A DNA stretch of 38,033 nucleotides from a virus: positions 1 to 38,033 of the IMG/VR virus record IMGVR_UViG_3300048016_000090. The stretch is one strand, 5' to 3'. The notes below the pieces were generated by a model. The model had not been told where the DNA came from, made no database searches, and worked only from the letters and a program-made list of their open reading frames with translations. Shown here one piece after another: positions 1-8,161 of this stretch (the first letter of the stretch is position 1; each line of letters opens with the position of its first letter). The position numbers were made by a program, and so were the translations under genes.

Positions 1-1
1 C

Positions 2-360
2 CAAGCTAACTTAACTAACAACTACTACACAAAAGCTACAGTTGATTCTTCTATAGCTGCTAGTGCGCTTACGTTGGACTCAAAGATTGATACCAACCAA
101 TCGAACCTAACCAACAACTACTATACTAAGTCCGTTGTTGATTCTTCTATAGCTGCTAGTGCGCTTACGTTGGACTCAAAGATTGATACCAACCAATCGA
201 ACCTAACCAACAACTACTATACTAAGTCAGTTGTTGATAGTTCCATAGCTGCTAGTGCTTTAGTACTTGAGACTGAAATTGATGCTACACAAGCTAACCT
301 AACCAACAACTACTATACTAAGTCAGTTGTTGATAGTTCTATAGCTGCCAGTGCTTTAGT
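2..360 (+). repeat. 96-bp in-frame tandem repeats, array A (about 4 units, cut by window edge)
   Basis: The AAC AAC codon pair of each unit begins at 17, 113, 209 and 305, exactly 96 bases apart. Units encode variations of DSKIDTNQSNLTNNYYTKSV with a following VDSSIAASAL. Units are nearly identical at the DNA level, not only in protein. Confidence 0.95.
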
Positions 361-2440
361 ATTACAAAGTCAAGTTAATGATAACATCTCTAATATTGTA
401 GCTTTGAATAATACCACATCTTCATTGACTGGTAGTATGAATAGTGCTTATTTAGAATTACAGTCAGTGAATGAAAAGCTAGAAACAGAAGCTGAAACAA
501 TTCTTCGTAATCTAGTTAATGCAGAAGCTGATAAGGTTGCAGTAAATAAACAAATAGCCAATGCTCGACAAGAACTTAAAACTGACATTGTAAGTGGTAT
601 TTCTGCTGAAGCTGCAAGTAGGTTAGCACTTGAGGTGCAAGTTAATTCTAACCAAGCTAACTTAACTAACAACTACTACACAAAAGCTACAGTTGATTCT
701 TCTATAGCTGCTAGTGCGCTTACGTTGGACTCAAAGATTGATACCAACCAATCGAACCTAACTAATAACTACTATACTAAGTCAGTTGTTGATAGTTCCA
801 TAGCTGCTAGTGCGCTTACGTTGGACTCAAAGATTGATACCAACCAAGCTAACTTAGTAAACAACTACTACACAAAAGCTACAGTTGATTCTTCTATAGC
901 AAGTAGCTCTAATTTCTTACGTGCTTACTCCAACATAAGCTCTAAAACATTTAATCAACCAACAGCACCGACTATCAGAGGTATTGACCCACAAACATCA
1001 GTTAATATTCCTTTACAAGTTGGTGATTTATGGGTGGACACATCCAATGCAAACGAGCAAAAATCATGGAATGGAAGTGCATGGATTAGTGCAAGAGATG
1101 GAACAATAGCAGCAGTAGATGCTAGGGTTAATTCAGTAGAAACAACTCAAATTGGTTACTGCATTATATCTGGAAATACTTCTGATTATAAAACAAGAGG
1201 TAGTTGTGAGACTGCTGGTGGTACTTGGGTTGTTGGTTTACCTCTAGCAAGTGCTGTGAAGCAAGTACAAGTAACATCACCCGATGGTGCTACTGCTACT
1301 ATTCAGGATACAACATCTGCACAGGCTTCGTTGAACACTGGACTGAAAGCACAGAAAGTCATCAAACTAGATGTTAATGGTCACGTTAGTGGATACGGGG
1401 CTTATGCTGATGATGACGGTGGTAGTGAGTTCATTGCTAACGTAGGTAGATTTGCAGTCACAACACCAAGTGACGTTATACCTATAAGAGCACTTAATAC
1501 AAATTACTCAGTTGGTTCTATATCTAGAGTAGCTGGTTACGACAGTTTAACTCTAGTATGCAAGTCAGCAGGTACTACATCTAATTCAGCTTTGGACTTG
1601 TCTAACTCAAGTATAGGTGGTATAATAGATGATGCTTCGGTTACTTGGCAAATTGCAAGTAGAGTACCATTCTCTGTACTATCTGCACCTACATCTATTA
1701 ATAGATTAACAGTACCTGCTGGTATCTATATGGATGCAGCATATATTCTTAACGGTACTGTACAGAACTCCCAAATAGGTAACGGTGTAATTGATTCAGC
1801 TAAAATTGCGGATGCTGCTATTACTACAGCTAAAATAAGTGATGCTGCTATTACTTCTGCAAAGATAGGCACAGCACAGATTAACACAGCACATATTGGA
1901 ACACTGAATGCGTCAGCAATTAACGCTGGGTTTATCAATGCAGATAGGATTCAAGTTGGAACTGCAACGGTTTTGGCTGACAGCAAGTCAGATTGGGAGG
2001 AGTATTCTGCGCCGTATGGGGTAGATACAAAGACAGGAGATGGAGTTTCGTTTAATTTTGCGTCTACTGGCTCAAAAGTCACAGTTACGGCATCTATCAA
2101 CGCAAGTATTTTTTCTTATAACACCTCTACAAACAGTGTAAGATTTGAGCTTAAAGTGTGGGCCGATGACTGGTATCCATTAGATAGTCAGTTTGTGTAC
2201 GTCCCTGCTGTGTTTCTCACAGGTAGCACTATTAAATTAGCAGCAACGTCTGGGACGCTACAATGGCGGGGCGCGTTTAATCCGAACGACTTCACTATAG
2301 GAAACGTCAATATTCGGATTGAAGTAAGCGCAACACCTCTCGACATTAACAACAACGTAACTGGCTTTGCCCTTTCTACGGGTTATCCGGGTGCATTACG
2401 AGTGGCTTCTAGTCTTATTGCAACAGAGAATAAAATATAA
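2..2440 (+). CDS. Tail tip / host-specificity protein J-like, C-terminal part (5' truncated by window)
   Basis: The open frame already runs at base 2, so the true start lies outside the window. The visible part has, in order: several 32-residue repeats (NNYYTK..VDSSIAASA), a coiled-coil-like stretch (about 360-645 nt), three more repeats, a module containing GDLWVDTSN and a Cys pair (CIISG..RGSCETAGGTW), and a segment with GIYMDAAYILNGT followed by DSAKIADAAI-type heptads. The last segment is typical of the C-terminal region (DUF1983-like) of lambda gpJ-type tail tip proteins, which contact the host receptor. The final 150 residues (from about 1970) have more GC-rich codons, suggesting a swapped tip domain. 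It precedes the fibre genes, as expected for the end of a siphovirus tail operon. Family-level call is fairly sure; the receptor is unknown. Confidence 0.8.
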   Translation, partial: QANLTNNYYTKATVDSSIAASALTLDSKIDTNQSNLTNNYYTKSVVDSSIAASALTLDSKIDTNQSNLTNNYYTKSVVDSSIAASALVLETEIDATQANLTNNYYTKSVVDSSIAASALVLQSQVNDNISNIVALNNTTSSLTGSMNSAYLELQSVNEKLETEAETILRNLVNAEADKVAVNKQIANARQELKTDIVSGISAEAASRLALEVQVNSNQANLTNNYYTKATVDSSIAASALTLDSKIDTNQSNLTNNYYTKSVVDSSIAASALTLDSKIDTNQANLVNNYYTKATVDSSIASSSNFLRAYSNISSKTFNQPTAPTIRGIDPQTSVNIPLQVGDLWVDTSNANEQKSWNGSAWISARDGTIAAVDARVNSVETTQIGYCIISGNTSDYKTRGSCETAGGTWVVGLPLASAVKQVQVTSPDGATATIQDTTSAQASLNTGLKAQKVIKLDVNGHVSGYGAYADDDGGSEFIANVGRFAVTTPSDVIPIRALNTNYSVGSISRVAGYDSLTLVCKSAGTTSNSALDLSNSSIGGIIDDASVTWQIASRVPFSVLSAPTSINRLTVPAGIYMDAAYILNGTVQNSQIGNGVIDSAKIADAAITTAKISDAAITSAKIGTAQINTAHIGTLNASAINAGFINADRIQVGTATVLADSKSDWEEYSAPYGVDTKTGDGVSFNFASTGSKVTVTASINASIFSYNTSTNSVRFELKVWADDWYPLDSQFVYVPAVFLTGSTIKLAATSGTLQWRGAFNPNDFTIGNVNIRIEVSATPLDINNNVTGFALSTGYPGALRVASSLIATENKI
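646..910 (+). repeat. 96-bp in-frame tandem repeats, array B (3 units)
   Basis: Same repeat as array A; the equivalent codon pair begins at 668, 764 and 860. Bases 652-762 are identical to bases 1-111 of the window, so the two arrays share an exact 111-base duplication about 0.65 kb apart. They are separated by a unique coiled-coil-like segment. Confidence 0.95.
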
Positions 2441-2441
2441 A

Positions 2442-2984
2442 ATGTTTATACGTTACGAAACCAACGGCAGAATTTATGAAATTCGTGCGCGCAAGCCGAG
2501 TGAGGGTGTTTATATTGAATCAAGTACACCCGTAAGTTCACATAACCACTATGTTCAGGGTGGGCAAATATTACCCATACCTGAGCAACCTTCACTTAAC
2601 CACATCTTTGACTACACAATAAAGCAATGGGTTGACCCAAGAAGTCCATCCGAATTAAAGCTAAGTAAGTGGTCTGAAATAAAGAAAGAGAGAGACAACG
2701 TAGAGACTTCTGGATTCACTTGGAATAACTTAGTATTTGATTCAGATGCTAGAAGTCAACAACGAATCCAAAGTGCAGCACAGCAAGCTCAACTTGATAA
2801 TACTTCTGCGTTTAATTGGACATTAGCTAATAATGAATCAGTACATCTAACATCAATTCAGATGCTGGACTTATATAGACAACTCAGTGAATTCATTCAA
2901 TCCAACTTTGAAAAAGCTAGGGTTATTCGCAACCAAATAGAACTCTGCAATACAGCAGAAGAACTATCTAATATATCTTGGTAA
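2442..2984 (+). CDS. DUF4376-type phage tail-fibre-associated protein
   Basis: Start chosen at the ATG one base after the upstream TAA; an in-frame start further up (2367) would lie inside the tail tip gene. The 180-residue product has a short beta-rich N-terminus and a C-terminal helical domain with SKWSEIKKERD, a FTWNN segment, FDSDARSQQRI and a Trp/His-containing core (FNWTLANNESVHLT), which matches the DUF4376 family commonly encoded beside phage tail fibres. Role in fibre attachment or assembly is inferred from position only. Confidence 0.75.
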   Translation: MFIRYETNGRIYEIRARKPSEGVYIESSTPVSSHNHYVQGGQILPIPEQPSLNHIFDYTIKQWVDPRSPSELKLSKWSEIKKERDNVETSGFTWNNLVFDSDARSQQRIQSAAQQAQLDNTSAFNWTLANNESVHLTSIQMLDLYRQLSEFIQSNFEKARVIRNQIELCNTAEELSNISW

Positions 2985-3014
2985 TAATACCAAGTAAAAC
3001 ATAAAGGAAATAAT

Positions 3015-5300
3015 ATGGCATGGTATAAAACAGGTACAATTTCTGTAGCTAACGGTGGTGTAGCTGTTACAGGCTCTGGTACATCTTGGGTAGCTGGTGC
3101 GGGTATTGGTGAGGCTATCTCTCTACCTGATGGTAAAATCTACGAGATAGCCAATATCTCAAGTGATAGCTCTCTTACTTTAGGTAGTCCATATTTAGGT
3201 ACTACAGTAAGTGGTCAAGCATATACAATTGTACCAACACAAAGTTATATTAGACAACTAGCTGCTGATGCTAGTTCTTTAGTAAGCTCTTACGCTGGTG
3301 TACTTACGGGCGCAGGTAGTGGTAAGTTCCAAGATGGAACAAGTGGTTTACCGGGTATTTCTTTTAGTACCGATGTAGATACAGGTATTCGTAGGGTAGC
3401 AGCTAATACAGTAGCCATTACAGCAGGAGCTACTGACCAAATTGTTGCATCAACAGGTGGTGTAACTGTATCTAACTTAACATCAAATGGTGGTATTGAG
3501 TCCAGAGCTACGCTAAAGACCAAGTTCAACGATGCTTACCTTGAATTTCGTCAGGATGATGACACCCGTACAGGCTACATCCAAGGGCAAGGTGCGCTCA
3601 ATAGGCTCGTTATTAACAATGAGCGAGCGGGTGGCGAAGTTCGCATCGCAGCAGGTGGAGGCAATGCGAACCTTATCGTTACACCAACTGGTGTTGTGGT
3701 GAATGGCGTCTTACAGCAGGGTGATAACGCAATCTTTGAAGCAGGTCGCTACATAGATTTTCACTCAGGAGGTAATCGGGACTACAACGTCAGGTTTGAT
3801 GCGGGGCCTGACACGGGGGTAGAAGGTGGCAGCGATGCAGTGCTTACTTGCGGGACGTTTAGGAGTATAGGGACGTTTGCTGCACCTTTGGTTCAAGCGG
3901 GTGATGCTGCCAGCATGGGCTACGCGCTCATTGCCGTAAATTCCCCTGTAAAGTACAAGATTGCTACACTTCCAGCGACCGCAGACGGGACGTATGACCA
4001 AATTAGAATTTTAGGTACATGGGGTGGGTGGGGGGCAACTCTCAAATACTCTTTCGATGTCATTGCATCAAACCGTGGCGGGCTAACTGTAAACCTCAAA
4101 GATGGCTTCCATATTGGCTGTGCACTGGAGTTTTGGACCGAAGCTGATGGGCGCGTATCAATTTGGGCATATCTCAAAGGTATCTACACGGCTATGTCGT
4201 TCATCATTACGGACGCTATTGCGGCAACTGTTGAAAAGACCCTCATAAACGCAACCCCGACAGGAACTTTGACCGCGACAACGGAAACCATGCTCCCAAG
4301 GATGGGTGTGGATAATGCCGGAAACGTAGGTATTGGGGTTAACCCTAGTCCCTCATCTAACGCAAGGGGTTTTGAGCTTGCTGTTAATCCAACCTACTCC
4401 GGTCCTGCTCTTATTCACGTATCTGGTAGCTGTAACGCCTTCTATACCTCAAATGCGTACTTTTCTGGAACTTGGAAATACAAAGTTTCCAGCAATACAG
4501 CAGAGATGTACCACCAACAAGATGGGACACATTGGTGGTTGAGTGCCGCCGCAGGTACAGCCGGAGATGCAATCCCCTTCACGCAGGCGATGACTTTAAC
4601 CTCATCGGGAAATTTACTTCTGGGTCAAACTTTTGGAGGTTACTCCGATACTAACTCTATGGCATTGGAAGCAAGTGTTGGATACTCAGTGTTTAATCAT
4701 TACTCCAGCACCGCAAGCGGGGTTGGGTATTTGTATTTTGGGCATGGTGGAGTTGGTGTCGGCGCAATCACCCAATCAGGTACAACATCTGTAGCCTACA
4801 ACACCACATCCGACCATCGCCTGAAAACCAATGTACGGCCTGCTAACGCCAACAGCTTCATGGATATTCAATTCCGTGATTTTGAGTGGACTGATGGGCG
4901 GCACGATTGCGGCGTGATTGCGCACGAACTGCAAGCAATTTACCCCGACTTGGTTACGGGTGAGAAAGACGCTACTGAGGTTCGCATAGTAGAGATTGAG
5001 CCCGCCGTTCCAGAAGTGCCTGCTGTCACCGAGCAAGTGCTAGTAACGGCTGCTGTAATGGGTGATGACGGTGAAGAGATTGAGGCTGCTGTTTACGAAA
5101 CGGTTGAAGTCACCCCAGCTATTCCTGCTGTCCCTGCTGTAACAGAAGAGCAGACTTTCCCGGTCTATCAGCAAGTGAACTACCAAGGATTGATTGGGCG
5201 CATGGGTACTCGTGTGCAGCAGCTACAACGCACTGTAGATGCTCAAGCTGCAATAATTGAAGCAATGGAACTACGCTTGGCTGCATTAGAAGCAGCTTAG
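3015..5300 (+). CDS. Tail fibre/spike with C-terminal S74 intramolecular chaperone
   Basis: 761 residues; the ATG follows AAAGGA by 6 bases. The N-terminal ~165 residues (to about nt 3510) use AT-rich codons like the rest of the phage and probably anchor the fibre to the tail. The middle (receptor-binding region) is distinctly more GC-rich. The C-terminus carries TSDHRLKTNV: Ser599 and Lys604 have the spacing of the S74 (endosialidase-type) autoproteolysis dyad, so the last ~160 residues are predicted to be a trimerisation chaperone released after folding. A Pro/Val/Glu-rich insertion (PAVPEVPAV, PAIPAVPAV) lies between the protease core and a C-terminal coiled coil (QQLQRTVDAQAAIIEAME). No enzymatic spike motif is recognised. 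Confidence 0.85.
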   Translation: MAWYKTGTISVANGGVAVTGSGTSWVAGAGIGEAISLPDGKIYEIANISSDSSLTLGSPYLGTTVSGQAYTIVPTQSYIRQLAADASSLVSSYAGVLTGAGSGKFQDGTSGLPGISFSTDVDTGIRRVAANTVAITAGATDQIVASTGGVTVSNLTSNGGIESRATLKTKFNDAYLEFRQDDDTRTGYIQGQGALNRLVINNERAGGEVRIAAGGGNANLIVTPTGVVVNGVLQQGDNAIFEAGRYIDFHSGGNRDYNVRFDAGPDTGVEGGSDAVLTCGTFRSIGTFAAPLVQAGDAASMGYALIAVNSPVKYKIATLPATADGTYDQIRILGTWGGWGATLKYSFDVIASNRGGLTVNLKDGFHIGCALEFWTEADGRVSIWAYLKGIYTAMSFIITDAIAATVEKTLINATPTGTLTATTETMLPRMGVDNAGNVGIGVNPSPSSNARGFELAVNPTYSGPALIHVSGSCNAFYTSNAYFSGTWKYKVSSNTAEMYHQQDGTHWWLSAAAGTAGDAIPFTQAMTLTSSGNLLLGQTFGGYSDTNSMALEASVGYSVFNHYSSTASGVGYLYFGHGGVGVGAITQSGTTSVAYNTTSDHRLKTNVRPANANSFMDIQFRDFEWTDGRHDCGVIAHELQAIYPDLVTGEKDATEVRIVEIEPAVPEVPAVTEQVLVTAAVMGDDGEEIEAAVYETVEVTPAIPAVPAVTEEQTFPVYQQVNYQGLIGRMGTRVQQLQRTVDAQAAIIEAMELRLAALEAA

Positions 5301-5363
5301 TAAATTACTAACTTACTAACTTATTTACTTACTAAAGGATTATATAAATGAAGGATTTCACAA

Positions 5364-5591
5364 ATGAATGAATCAGCATTTTCTAGAGTACTTACTTTAC
5401 TCAAGCAACGTCTTACTTCTAAAACATACTGGGCAGGTATCATCTTGGCTTTACTTACAGTTGTTGAAGTTAAAGCAGGAATTATAGCAGCTTATCTTCC
5501 ACTTGAGTATCAACCTTACTTGATAGCTGTGTGGCCTGTTGTAATGATGTTAATGCGAGAAGTTACAACTACTGCATTAGCTGACAAGTAA
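5364..5591 (+). CDS. Small phage holin-like membrane protein
   Basis: 75 residues with two hydrophobic segments (about residues 23-45 and 50-64) and a polar C-terminus with REVTTTAL. Short length, topology and position just before the holin/endolysin genes fit a holin-like lysis protein. AAGGA lies about 9 bases before the ATG. An ATG at 5348 in another frame encodes only seven codons and overlaps this ribosome binding site. Whether it is the lysis holin or an accessory membrane protein cannot be told. Confidence 0.6.
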   Translation: MNESAFSRVLTLLKQRLTSKTYWAGIILALLTVVEVKAGIIAAYLPLEYQPYLIAVWPVVMMLMREVTTTALADK

Positions 5592-5605
5592 CAATACATC
5601 AGGTG

Positions 5606-5632
5606 TTCCGCTACATCAAGTGCGGAATTTTT
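5606..5632 (+). terminator. Rho-independent terminator after tail/fibre genes
   Basis: Stem TTCCGC (5606-5611) pairs with GCGGAA (5622-5627) across a 10-base loop, followed directly by TTTTT. It lies in the 115-base gap after the small membrane protein gene. Confidence 0.65.
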
Positions 5633-5714
5633 GGAATTAAAATTAACAAAATGCTGTGGTGTATTATAGACATATACCATAGCATTATCAATTAGATAAG
5701 ATTAGGTGAACACG

Positions 5715-6188
5715 ATGGACTTAGCATTCGGCCCATCTGAAACACTAGCGGCAATAGCTGCTGGATTAGTAGGAACAGTAATAGGTATTCAATCAATAGT
5801 AAAAGGATGGAAGGAATCCAAAACAGAAAGCAACATTATAACTTTAATGCACTCCGAACTTGAGCGAATGTCCTCGCAGAATATTCTCCTTAGTTCTGAA
5901 TTGAATAAGCTCCAAGTTGAGATTATACATCTTAACAAAGAGATTAGGGACTTATCCTCTGAGAATCAAAAGCTATATCACGAAGTAGCGTCAATTACAT
6001 CTGAAGTATCTTTACTACGTGAAGTTATTATTAACAACAGCCTAGAAAATAGAGTAGGTCGTAGGGTAACTGACAATAAAGCACTGTACGCAAGAACAAG
6101 TGAATTACTTAAGTCATCACCTCTACCTATTATACCAATTGATGAGTTCGGTCCAGTGCAGGATAATGAATCAAGTAAAAATGATTAA
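5715..6188 (+). CDS. Membrane-anchored coiled-coil protein, lysis region (possible spanin-like role)
   Basis: Start placed at ATG 5715 with AGGTG seven bases upstream; a GTG at 5706 would add three residues. The 157-residue product has one N-terminal hydrophobic segment (LAAIAAGLVGTVIGI, about residues 10-25) and then a long heptad-rich coiled coil (about 40-110; SSELNKLQVEIIHLNKEI). One anchor plus a long coiled coil, next to holin and endolysin, resembles an i-spanin layout, but no family signature is recognised and spanin function is an inference. Confidence 0.5.
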   Translation: MDLAFGPSETLAAIAAGLVGTVIGIQSIVKGWKESKTESNIITLMHSELERMSSQNILLSSELNKLQVEIIHLNKEIRDLSSENQKLYHEVASITSEVSLLREVIINNSLENRVGRRVTDNKALYARTSELLKSSPLPIIPIDEFGPVQDNESSKND

Positions 6189-6215
6189 ATAACACATTAC
6201 AAATAAGGAGGAAGT

Positions 6216-6695
6216 ATGCTTCCAATGATTGCAGCAATAGTCAGTACTTTGCTAGCCAATAATCTACCAAAAGTAGCTCAGGGTATTCTAGATAAGGGCT
6301 TGGACGCTGTAGAACAAAAGCTAGGCATTAAGCTAGAACCGGATATGTCACCTGAGAAGATAGCAGAGATTCAAGCTGCTGCTACAAAGCACGAGGAATT
6401 TAAGATAGAGCAAGATAATAAGAACACAGATAGTGCTAGGGTTATGCAGAATACAGCACTGAATCAAGCTGATGTATTCAGTAAGAGATTTATTTATTAC
6501 TTTGCTTCATTCTGGAGTTTGTGCGCCGCATTGTATATTGGTTTTATTACCTTCGGCACTATCCCGGAGTCTAACATTCGCTTTGCAGATACTATACTTG
6601 GATTTATCCTAGGTACTGTAATTGCTACGATTCTAAACTTCTTCTTTGGTAGCTCCAGCGGTAGCAAGATTAAGACAGAACTTATGGGCAAGTGA
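6216..6695 (+). CDS. 3-TM holin (GTA_holin_3TM type)
   Basis: 159 residues. An N-terminal hydrophobic/amphipathic helix (MIAAIVSTLLANNLP) is followed by a charged helical middle with SARVMQNTALNQAD, then two strongly hydrophobic segments (about 94-114 and 122-146) and a short basic tail. This order matches the 3-TM holin family known from gene transfer agents and many phages, which permeabilise the inner membrane for endolysin release. Strong ribosome binding site AAGGAGG. The endolysin gene follows after 10 bases. Confidence 0.75.
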   Translation: MLPMIAAIVSTLLANNLPKVAQGILDKGLDAVEQKLGIKLEPDMSPEKIAEIQAAATKHEEFKIEQDNKNTDSARVMQNTALNQADVFSKRFIYYFASFWSLCAALYIGFITFGTIPESNIRFADTILGFILGTVIATILNFFFGSSSGSKIKTELMGK

Positions 6696-6705
6696 GGTCA
6701 ATAAT

Positions 6706-7089
6706 ATGACGTACAAATTCGGAAAAAAGAGCCTAGAGAAGTTATCCGCAGTACATCCTGATTTGCAAATGGTGTTTAAGCAGGCTATAACAGCTTCTCC
6801 TTACGATTTCTCAATCACTGAAGGGGTACGTAGCTTAGAGCGTCAGAAAGAGCTTGTAGCGGCTAAAAAGAGCACTACAATGAATAGCAGACACCTAACA
6901 GGTAAAGCTGTGGACATTGCTGTGTTTGTTGACGGTAAGGTTACGTGGGAAGAGGTATATTACAGGACTGTAGCTGCCCACATTAAGAAAGTTGCTATTC
7001 AAATGAAGATTCCTATTGTATGTGGAATTGATTGGAAATCATTTGTTGACGGTCCTCATATTGAGCTTGATAAAAGAATATATCCATAA
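6706..7089 (+). CDS. Endolysin: M15 family L-alanyl-D-glutamate-type peptidase
   Basis: 127 residues from ATG 6706 (GAGG about 9 bases upstream; an in-frame start at 6646 would lie inside the holin gene). Zinc ligands of the M15C fold are visible: SRHLTGKAVD (His63, Asp70) and DGPHIEL (His118), with Asp115 placed like the catalytic Asp of T5 endolysin. It cleaves the peptidoglycan stem peptide at lysis. No signal peptide, so export depends on the holin. A bidirectional terminator follows immediately. Confidence 0.9.
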   Translation: MTYKFGKKSLEKLSAVHPDLQMVFKQAITASPYDFSITEGVRSLERQKELVAAKKSTTMNSRHLTGKAVDIAVFVDGKVTWEEVYYRTVAAHIKKVAIQMKIPIVCGIDWKSFVDGPHIELDKRIYP

Positions 7090-7095
7090 ACGAAC

Positions 7096-7147
7096 AAAAC
7101 CCCTTGTGAGGTAGCCAACTAAGGTTACTCCACAAGGGGTTTTCTTT
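7096..7147. terminator. Bidirectional terminator between convergent arms
   Basis: AAAACCCCTTGTG (7096-7108) pairs perfectly with CACAAGGGGTTTT (7131-7143), with further pairing inside (GTAGCC/GGTTAC with one G-U). A-run on the left and T-run on the right make it work for both the rightward lysis genes and the leftward thioredoxin gene. Confidence 0.9.
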
Positions 7148-7167
7148 TATCTATTTACTGCTAATGA

Positions 7168-7434
7168 CTAACTACCTACAAAACTTAAGTAATCCTCTTT
7201 AGTTCTATATCCTGTATATCGTTGTACTTCCTTACCATCAACTAAGATAATACTCGTTGGGACTGAGCGCACGTTGTACTCCTTGGCTAGCTCAATATAT
7301 GAATCAATATCATATGTAGTTACTTGAATACCTAAATCTTCTTCTTGTAGAAACTTCTTCAGTGACTTACAAGGTGAGCACCATGTTGCACTGAATACCT
7401 TTAGTTCTTTATTTCGCTCTATATCTCTTGACAT
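7168..7434 (-). CDS. Thioredoxin-like protein
   Basis: 88 residues with the redox motif WCSPC (Cys19, Cys22) and the cis-proline loop SVPT (Pro59), the core signatures of the thioredoxin fold. Shorter than host thioredoxin. It lies three genes downstream of ribonucleotide reductase on the same strand, so its likely job is to re-reduce that enzyme. Its ATG overlaps the end of the upstream gene by 16 bases, indicating translational coupling. Confidence 0.88.
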   Translation of the reverse strand: MSRDIERNKELKVFSATWCSPCKSLKKFLQEEDLGIQVTTYDIDSYIELAKEYNVRSVPTSIILVDGKEVQRYTGYRTKEDYLSFVGS

Positions 7435-7598
7435 TTTGGTAGCTCCTTTATGAATGAATTAATAGCATCTAACCTATTAAACAACTCCTGAATATCTGGT
7501 GTCATTTCTTGTTCTGGGTTGAAGAACTCATATAAATCATTTGCTACATTAACAGCTTCGTTATACCTGTGCAGTAGTTCCATATATTGTACTGTCAT
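7419..7598 (-). CDS. Small hypothetical protein between HNH endonuclease and thioredoxin
   Basis: 59 residues, mostly helical (YMELLHRYNEAVNVANDLYEF). The ATG at 7598 is preferred because AAAGGAAG lies just upstream; an in-frame ATG at 7613 would overlap the previous gene and lacks a clear ribosome binding site. No family recognised. Confidence 0.6.
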   Translation of the reverse strand: MTVQYMELLHRYNEAVNVANDLYEFFNPEQEMTPDIQELFNRLDAINSFIKELPKCQEI

Positions 7599-7609
7599 TG
7601 TGCTTCCTT

Positions 7610-8161
7610 TCATTCTCTTTTAAGTCCATGTGTGCTTGAATAGTTGTAACCAGCTTCATTTAACTCAGAAATCCTAGAGCTTCTAAATGATTCAGCCATT
7701 TCTTTAGCTTTTACCCCGTATTCAAATACACTGAACTTTTTAGAGTTTTGTTTGTCGTTCTCCATCCATGTTGCAATAAAATCATGTACTTCATATACCC
7801 CATTTGTGCCTGTTTTATTATTCTTACTTAGTTTCTTATTCCGACAATTCTCAGCGTAGGTAATTAATCTAAGATTATTTATTGAATTATCAGATGGGTT
7901 TCCATTTATGTGGTCAACAACCATTGTACTATCAAGACATAAGCGATGTAAGTAATAAATTATTCTATGCACTTGAATAGCTTTATTTTCATGTTCAACT
8001 TTCCAATACCCCAAATCAGTCAACCATCCAGCAGGTTTTCCTATTACTTTATTTGCACCAGAAATCTTCCAAGAAATACCAGAGGGACTTTTATCGTCTA
8101 TCTGAAATATATCAGACCACTTGTCTATTAAATGGTCTTTAGCTTTTCTTACTCTGCCCAC
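7610..8161 (-). CDS. HNH homing endonuclease (free-standing) overlapping nrdB
   Basis: 183 residues. Contains a GxPAGWLTDLGYWKV beta segment, the VHRIIYYLH strand-helix and the HNH core VDHINGNPSDNSINNLRL with AENCRNK, which are the usual parts of phage HNH endonucleases, plus a C-terminal AP2-like piece (GVYEVHDFIATWM..SVFEYGVKAKEMAE). Start taken as GTG at 8161, inside the last codons of nrdB (13-base overlap); no ATG gives a comparable N-terminus. Such genes spread by cutting conserved sites, often next to ribonucleotide reductase genes. Confidence 0.82.
   Translation of the reverse strand: MGRVRKAKDHLIDKWSDIFQIDDKSPSGISWKISGANKVIGKPAGWLTDLGYWKVEHENKAIQVHRIIYYLHRLCLDSTMVVDHINGNPSDNSINNLRLITYAENCRNKKLSKNNKTGTNGVYEVHDFIATWMENDKQNSKKFSVFEYGVKAKEMAESFRSSRISELNEAGYNYSSTHGLKRE

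Noticed and set aside
2-910. Regular 96-bp repeats as a CRISPR-like array
   Set aside because: The repeats are contiguous, in frame within a tail tip gene and have no unique spacers.
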